Shown here piece by piece: positions 52,401-61,400 of a DNA stretch of 64,000 bases (positions within the stretch are counted from its first letter, which is position 1; the number at the start of each line of letters is the position of its first letter). The position numbers were made by a program, and so were the translations under genes. Origin of the DNA: Plazaster borealis (lineage: Eukaryota > Echinodermata > Asteroidea > Forcipulatida > Labidiasteridae); the NCBI GenBank assembly GCA_021014325.1, contig CM037475.1, positions 1,767,001-1,831,000 on the forward strand, read 5' to 3'. The notes beneath the pieces are model-generated. The model saw only the letters and a list, made by a program, of their open reading frames with translations, did no database searches and was not told the DNA's origin.

Positions 52401-55400
52401 CTGTCTTAGAATTGTTGATTTGTAGAGTGCTGTCGATTGGAAACCGAAGAAAATAGTTATGCGACTTAAATCAGCTACCATTGGGAATTTAAGTATAATA
52501 TGGATTTGGGAAGGCGGGAGTTTGATTTGTTTTTGTTGTTGCTGGCAAGAAAGAAAAAAAATGTCTTGGGCCTAACAAAATGAAAAAGAAGTTGGTTTGA
52601 ATTTAGTCTCATAAAAGTGCTAATCAAAATAACAAATACTGTTTTAAAGGCAGAGTGTACTCTAGAGAAAGAGGTAATTTTTCACCCAAAAGGCTTCAGG
52701 CATGAAGCCTTTCTCAGGCATCTGAAAGCACACAATTATATGAAATAAGGGTGTTTTTTCCTTTCATTATTTTCTTGCAACTTTGATGGCCAATTGAGCC
52801 CAAATTTTGAGGGGAGATGTTACCAGCACATACACCCTCGACCAAAAGATCCTCAGCATCTGGCCAATTTCAGTAAAAAGATTGCAAATTATAAATAATG
52901 ATAAAACATAGGCAAAATAGAGCCAAAAAGCATTTAACAATGAGGGAAGAGGTTACCAGCACATTCACCCTCGACCAAAAGATTCTCAGCATCTGGACTT
53001 TAAATAAACAGTACATTATTATAAATATTGAAGGCACAAAAAACACAATTTAAAGGGGGAAGCGGAGGTTAGCATAAAACTCCATCAGCCAACGAACTTG
53101 AAAACAGTTGGATTAAGTCAAAAACAGATGGGTTTTAAGGTGATGTTTGAATTCAGAGGATACTGGTCTTTGACAATCACCAAAAGTATACCCTGCCTTT
53201 AATATGAAGTGAGTTTCTCTTGAGTAGAAACCAGTAAAGTAGCGGGCAGTTTTTTTTTCTGCTGTACAAAATCTTTTTTTTCTCAAAAGTTCTCGGCGAA
53301 ATTGAAGCATCGGTGAATAAAGCGTAGCTGAGAAGTCGGCCCTGACCTCTTTGTCTTGAAATAGAAACTTTGTTGACTTTCTGTCTGTCAGGGACCTATT
53401 TTAGGAGATGTCCACATGCACTAAATATTTACAACTGTTATAATCAAAAAGTATTTACTGATGACTTATGCGGGTTTTTATGCCGTAGGGACAGGGTAGC
53501 AAAATTCCAAGAAATTAATATTTCCCAGGGGTTTGCCAGTATTTGCAATTTATCTGTAGCTATTTGTCTACTAAAGTGTGTCAACATCTGAAAATGTTCT
53601 TTAAAAAAACTATCTCCATGATGCAATACTTTTTATTTCATTGAAATAAGAATCAAATATATTTCTCTGATAACACATATGTTCTCAGTCTCCTAGAAAA
53701 AAACAAAAAACCCCACTGAAATCCACTCTCGATTTCCAATGTCACACAGCAACGGCATTCATATGCACAGGGAGAAAGCCACTTCCTACAAAACAAGACT
53801 TATGTCAACATCCTTGTTGCCATGGCGACCCGGGACCTCCGCCATCCACGCAGCAATTAAACAAGTTGTGAAAAATATCTCAAGCATTGCTATCCAGTGC
53901 AGGGTTCCCCCCTCCCTCCCAAGAGCAGAGGTTACTTCCACTCGACCTGTTGTTCATGTGTACCAAGGCATAAGATTGGAGATTCCATGTTTGTTTTGTA
54001 AGACTCGTCTCTTGCAGTGATAATCTTGATTTTTTGCTGCTACCTGAGTACGTAGATTTTAATATTTAATAATAGCATTCCAGCAGTATAGCCATAGGGC
54101 TGTCGGTAATCCTAAGCTTAAGAGTTGTATCCGTTGATCATAATCCATGTCCCAGGTTGTATTTTCTTGTTTTATAACTCCCCCATTCGTGGAGGTCTTG
54201 TAATTTATATTATGTGTTTTCTCCTAAAGAATTTAAGAATCGGTAAGAAAGCCTTGGCTTCTGTTAACTCTTTTATGTGCCGACCGGTCGCTAGCGTCTG
54301 GTTTAAATCCCTTCAGAAAAATAGTTGTAAAATGAAAAATAAAGATCGCACGACCACACTGTTTTCAGAATGGGAAAGAGGACTCTTGAGGCTGCTATTG
54401 TGACCTGTTTTTGGGGGGGGATTGCCATTTGCAAAAAAACAAATAAACAATTAATGTGTCCGTATGATCAATTTATCACTGAAATAAATGGTGCATGAAA
54501 GGGTTGATTAATCTGTATCAACCAAAATAATTGCACCGAGTAATGAGTTCTAGCCACAGGGATATTACAAAGCATCAAACTTGGAATTTAGTTTATTGCA
54601 ATATTGAAAATTAGTTTATATTTAGTGACATTTTTCAAAGTGTTCCGAGTTTAAGTATACTTTTTGAATATGATTGGCTGATTTATCAGTTAGTTAAATA
54701 AATTATTTATTATGAGTGTTTGAGTGTTGGAATGAGTAATTGGATGATTTATTTGTTGATTGAAGTGATTGAGTGTTTTATTGATTGAGTGATTTGAGTG
54801 ATTGAGAAACTAATGACTGGGTGGTTGAGTGATTTATTAATTGATTGAGTGATTTATTGAATGAGTGATTTGAGTGATTGAGTAATTTATTGATTGAGTG
54901 GTTTAGTGATTTATTGATTTATTGATTGATGGCTAATTAATTAATTAGATGACCTGGACCAAAACTATGCTTAGGTTTACTTAATAGTCAAAAAACAAAG
55001 ACCCACAAAACATGTTCACATCTAATTAAAAAAACTATTGAAAAGTAGAGAATAGGAATTAATGTACTCTTCCTAAAACCCATTGATGTCTCATTAAATA
55101 AATGTATAACCAAACCAGAGTTTTTCTGACATTGGTCGTAGATGTTTACCATCTCGTTGAATGAAGTCTCACTATCAGAAACATGATTAGTGTTGAATCC
55201 TGGGGGTATGCTTCCAGTAATTGAGTTGCAAGCATTATCATGAACGGACCATCTCTCTCTTTAGAAACACTACACATGTTATAAAAGACTAGTGCAGATA
55301 ATCATCGACATGCATTGAAATACTGCAAAGAAGTAGACACTTTTTCTTATTTGATGACTATTGCGCAAAACTGTTCTTTTTAGAACCACTTTTTCCTCCT

Positions 55401-58400
55401 ATAGAGTCAACTCATTTTGATAACCCTCGAAGACAATTGCGATTTCTAAAAGGTCACATGGTATAAAATTAGTACAAGATAAGATAAGATAAGATGTTTT
55501 ATTTGTCCACATCATAAAAAATAGAGAAATTTTGCTTCCATTAGCTATAATTACATTAAAAGTAAAAACTGAGCAGACAATACAATACACTAATATTTAC
55601 AATGAATACAATTAAATTTACAAGCATTAATAAGCCAAAGTTGTCTTACATCTGAAATAAAGAAACTGTGTTTTGAGGCTTCTTGAATTGTTATGCGGAA
55701 ACAACGATGGCAAAGTTGTAAATTATTCTCAACATGTTTAAAACCTTGTGTGCCTTTATTGTGAAAAATTGAATACTAAATTGAACAATGTTGCAATCAT
55801 GTTGGGGGTGATTTTGTGACGCAGTTACACAAGGTCTTAAGAGATCGAATGATCGTCACACGCGATGTGATTAAAGCTAAACATGCTGTGTGTGGTCAAA
55901 CAGCTAAAAGGATTGGCGTATTTTGTTAAGTGCGTCTTGTATACTATGGTAAGAAAAACAACTTCAAAGAAGTATTTCTGGGATTTTAAACATTGATCTT
56001 CAAAAGGAATATTTTGTTTGTTTCTGTTAACGAAGCTTCCCTCTCTCAAACAGTTTGTTTAATAATAATAATAATGAAAATAATTAATAATAATGGACAT
56101 TTGCAGTGCGCCATGTCTGTCAGAAAGAAACTCCTGGCACAGAGAAAAAGAACTCTGCTAATGACAGTACTTAAAGCCTAGGAACTAGTGTGTTTAGACA
56201 GTGAAATGAATTTACAACAATTTAAAGGGAAGTTATATGTTGGTAATCACTGCACTCTTAACATTAATGGCAATAAAAACCTACTTGGTTAGAAGTACAG
56301 CAGCTTTCGATAGTATAAAGCATTTTGAGAATCATTTCACTTCAAAGTAATGTGGTTATGGAAAAAGATATTAGTTGTTATCCCCAAAAATTTGAATCTA
56401 AGAAACGATACTGTCAGATACGTTTCTTAGATTGTGTACTCCAGTTATGGACTATTCTTCCTGCGTGGACATAACCGCTCTGGATTTTCGGCGATATCTC
56501 AAAAACGCAACCTCCTTTTGAAATGAAATTTTCAAAGGTTAGTTTTGTTGTATATCTACATTTACATATATCATCTACATTTACATATATAGGATTAAAA
56601 CAATCGAACGGTTCTAAAAACCAAAGGTATACTTTCCCTTTAAGAGACTGAATTCTAACTTTTGAAGGATGAAATATTTTGATTACAAAATAATGCTTGT
56701 AAATAACCCAGATAATAAAACACTGAAACTGCAAAACTGTTAGAAATTTTAAGTTATTGATTAAGGTTTATTTTTTAGGTATTCATGGGTTATTTGCCAG
56801 CAATGACCCAACAAAAGAACCATAAAACATGTGTTTTTTAGTGGATTTCTAAGAATCAATTACTGTGGTATGTGTACATGTAGGCAATGTCAAACAATCA
56901 GTAATCTATTTATAAACAACCAAAGGGATGACTGTGTAAATTCGCAAAAGCATTTCCAGTGCTGCCAACTCTCCCTGATTCCGCAGAAAGTTCCCTGAAA
57001 AAAACCCAGTCTTTCCGTGGTCTGTTGACCAAATTTGAAAATCTCCCTGATTGTGGAAACTTTTTCCCTGTTATGTTGAATACTTTTAAATATCTCCCTG
57101 ATTGTTGGACAAAATCTCCCTGATTGCAAGATGCAAATGTTGGCAGCTCTGCATTTCATGTTAAAAAAAATTCACATTGTCATTTAAAGTTTCTCATCTA
57201 TTCTACACAAAGCTTCAAATGTTACTTACAATTATTAAACACCTTCTTGTGGATAATCAATGAAATTATACCAGGCCTCTAACACCAAAACCTTCAGAGA
57301 ATTGTGGTTTAGTTGTTGCCGGAAGGCATCCCTGGGGGCTTGATTTACCAAGAATGCTATCAATAATTTTACCCATTATACCGCCACTGCATTGATGTGC
57401 GTATTGAATATTTATGAGTGTAATGACGAGAGTATATTCATGAGTTGAAATATGGATTTAGAAAATATTTCATAATTCAATGGAGGAACATATTCTCTCA
57501 ATTGCACGAAAAATGTGTTTCAATCTTTTATTATAAAATATAAACAAAATCAAAACTCTCAAAAAAAAATAATAAGTTAAGAAAATGCAAATAGAAAAAC
57601 CACTGATTTATTGTCACTAAATGCTATGTCAGGAAACCAGCGTGAAAAGTCATTCAACTTTATCCGAGGAGAATTACTCGAGTATGTACAACACGTCTTT
57701 AATCTTTGATCTTCACGTAAGAAGATGTGTTTCAATCTGTTATTATAAAATATAAATAAAATCAAAACTCTCAAAAGAAAATAATAAGTTAAGAAAATGC
57801 AAATAGAAAAACCACTGATTTATGGTCACTAAATGCTAATTCAGGAAACCAGCGTGAAAAGTCATTCAACTTTATTCGAGGAAAATTACTCGAGTATGTA
57901 CAACACGTCTTTATTCTTTGATCTTCACGTAAGAAAATGCAAATAGAAAAACCGCTGATTTATGGTCACAAAATGCTAATTCAGGAAACCAGTGTGAAAA
58001 GTCATTCAACTTTATCCGAGGGAAATTTCTTGAGTATGTACAACACGTCTTTAATCTTTGATCTTCACGTTTCATTTGAGAAAAGGTAGACATGGATTTC
58101 TAATAACGTCTGCAGGACTTGGAGTACAGAGTGCATAATGGTGTCTGCTCTAAACCGGTTTTATTATGACAGGCTTTTTTATCGGAGGATGTGATTGCAG
58201 CATTTTGATTATCACGGCAATTCCTCAGCCATCCCAGATATTTTGTAATTCGATAAATAGCATCATCCAACTTCTTATATAATTATTGAGAACTATTTGT
58301 CTAATTATACAGGGTTGATATGCTTCCTACTTTAGTCTGATTTCCGATTTTTTGCCCTTTGGATAAAAATAAAAACAATTGTTATTGATAAGGCCTGAAA

Positions 58401-61400
58401 AGTCTATTATAGCCTACAATATGTGTACATGTAATAAACATACTGAGTTCTTATGTAGCGCTTTATCACACCCGATAGGCGTCTCAAAGCGCTCAGTATT
58501 TTTTCCTGCAAGGTATACAGAGCTAAGTTTTGACGTATGATACCTATTCCTTTACCTAGCACCATGTAATGGTTTACAAGGTGCTCTTTACAATAAGTGC
58601 ACTGGGTTCTTTGATGTGCATTACAAAATGTAATGTAATTACATGTAGGTCAACCTTTGTACTCGATAAAATGTTCCTACTTTTTCCCAAGGACCACATA
58701 TCATGTCTGAATTACAGTTCTGAAGTTCTTGTTTTGGTTCTTGGCTGGATTTGGACCTTAAAGGCACTGTGCACGTTTGGTAATTACTCAAAATATATAT
58801 TAGCATAAAAACTGACTTGGTAACGAGCAACAGAGAGCTGTTGATAGTATAAAACATTGTGAGAAACGACTCCCTCTGAAGTAACGTAGTTTTTGAGAAA
58901 GAGGTAATTTCTCACTAAAATAATAAAAGACTCCTTGAAGAAGCCTTTTATTCCTATCTGAAAGCACATAAATTTGTACAACAAGGGTGTATTTTCTTTC
59001 ATCATTTTCTTGTAACTTCAATAACCAATTGAGCCCAAATTTTCACAGGCTTGTTATTTAATGCATATGTTGGGATACACCAAGTGAGAACACTGGTCTT
59101 TGACAATTACCAAACATGTTCAGTGCCTTTAAGAAGCTTTATAAATACAGGCTAATTATATGAGGCAATATAAAGGCAACCAGCTCCAGACAAAGACAAA
59201 AGTTCCACAAAGAAAACAACTTTCACATTTAAATTTGTGCATAATTTACTTGGAGGTAGTAAGACACTGTTGGAAAAATGCATTTTGTGCCACCGCCGTA
59301 GTGTTCATTTTCCATGCAGTGCAGTTGGTTGCTTCTAATTAAGTTGCCTGTAAAAATTGCCTTGTGTGAATGCCTTATAAGGAAACCTTGGGTATTAAAA
59401 ACGTAGTGAAGCAGCTGACAAAAAATTGTCTCTACTGAATATTTAGTCCGCTATGTTCAAGAAAAAGATTCTTTCCCAATTGTTAGATGAGAAGTAGTCT
59501 TTTGAACGCATTTTGGCTTGCGATTTCATCATTTCAAAATATGACTTTTGAATTTAAATCTTTTAAGTAAGAGATATTGTAACTAAATAAAACATACCAT
59601 TTTATTTTGGTGAAATCTGCACAAGTTGATTGAAAGCCAAAGTGGCCCATGCTTTACGTTTCAACTCTAAAAAAAAAACTTTCTCAAAGGCTTTTAAATC
59701 TCAGGTCATTTTTGTTGGTAAATTGTAACAGCTTTTTTATTTAAGGTGAATTTGAAGTTAAAGGTTTTCTTGTAAGCTTCAAGATTTGATAAACGCAGAA
59801 AATTATTGCAAAATGAAATCAGCTAAGCAGCCAAAATCCCTTATAATGTACATTATGACTGGTACCATGTTAAGCAAGCAAAATTGTTAAACGGCAAATT
59901 CTGCTTAGCAGCTGTGTGAAATTGGGCCTGAAGACTGTTTCAAGATGGTTAAAGGGATTGTATACGTTTGGTAATTGGAACCCACTGTTTGTTTCAATCC
60001 TATATAGTTGTAGATATATACCATAAAACTAACCTCTAAAAATTTCATTTCAAAAGGTGGTAGCGTTTTTTGAGATATTGCCGAAAATCTGGAGCGGTTA
60101 TGTCCACGCAGGAAGAACAATCTGCAATTGGAATACACAATCTGAGAAACAGTACTGTCAGTACTCAGATTCAAATTTTGGGCCCCAAAATTTGAATCTG
60201 AGTACTGACAGTGATGTATTTTTCCATAACCGCAGTACTTCTCAGTGCAAAAGTTTCTCAAAATGCATTATACTACATCCAAAGCTGCTGTACTTCTAAC
60301 CATTGGTTTTTTTATTGCCATTAATTTTCAGAGTCATTACCAAACGTATACAGACCCTTTAACACTTGACACTGATGATCACAAGTTCTTTCCATCTGGC
60401 TACAATGATTTGCCTGAGGCTCAAGGATCTCCCATGCTCATCATGATCCTCTCCTTAGGACTGCTAATGATTTGATATTAGGTACATTTTAGCTCTTGTG
60501 ACATGTCATAAGTATCATGTTCAGCAAGGTCATTGCTCTGTGCTACCACAATCCGCCATCTTGTTCATGTGTGTTGTCTTGTCATTTAGCCTTCGAGAAA
60601 AGACTGGATCGAAACGTCAGGCCATTAACTATTTTTTGCATTTATACCATAGGTCCTTTTGGTTGGTAAGCAGTTTGCAACAGCTTATTCTATTTTCTCA
60701 TCGTGATTTATCATAAAAAAGCTGAAGGTTGTCCAAAAATTGTTGTGTCATTTTGATGTTTGGGTAATTTCACGGATAAATTGTCTCCCTGTGGAGCTTG
60801 AAACTAAATCTTAGATGATCAAATTGTAAACATTTTATTCCTTGATTTGTTTCTTCCAACCAGCCGTCTGAGTTGACGGAAGCATTGGAGATCAGCAACC
60901 TTATCTTCACCAGCTTGTTTGCTCTGGAGATGCTCCTCAAACTGCTTGCCTATGGCCTTGTTGGGTACATCCGAAACGGCTTCAATGTCTTCGATGGGAT
61001 CATAGTGATCGTCAGGTAAACCTCAAATGGGTCAGCTTTCTTGTTTGTTCCCATTTATTATCATTATTATTATTATTTCTGGTTTATTAAAACAATGCAT
61101 TTGTATCCCAGGGACTAAATTGCTACAAAGTTTACAATTAAAAAATTAAAAAAGATTGCAATGTACATAGAGTTACTTATTTAAAAAAAGCTACAGGTTT
61201 ACACTAAGATACATCAAGAAAAAAAAAACATAGCACACACTTTAAAAAGAAAAATTTATACTTGGTTCAAAATACTGACAAAGTAAGGTATCAGACTATT
61301 TTTTGACTTTTATCCCATTTGACTCAATAGACCTTTCTTTTGTTGATAAACAAACCGCGCTGGTTGGCATGGACGGCCGAATGTTAGCAAAACATTCAAT

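Larger units (their letters stand above)
49726..60863. other. Intron between IIS1 and IIS2-S3 exons
   Basis: An 11.1-kb intron. It holds family B (49749, 52644 split, 58758), family C (50724 split, 56222 reversed, 59949), family G (54264), a minisatellite (54690), fragments of families O, I, S and E, and a 213-bp tandem repeat (57510). 55470-55700 resembles a reversed retroposon 3' end (GATAAGATAAGATAAGATG). No coding sequence supported. Confidence 0.8.

Noticed and set aside
53739..54020. A 93-codon frame
   Set aside because: No homology, no splice context linking it to the channel, random composition.
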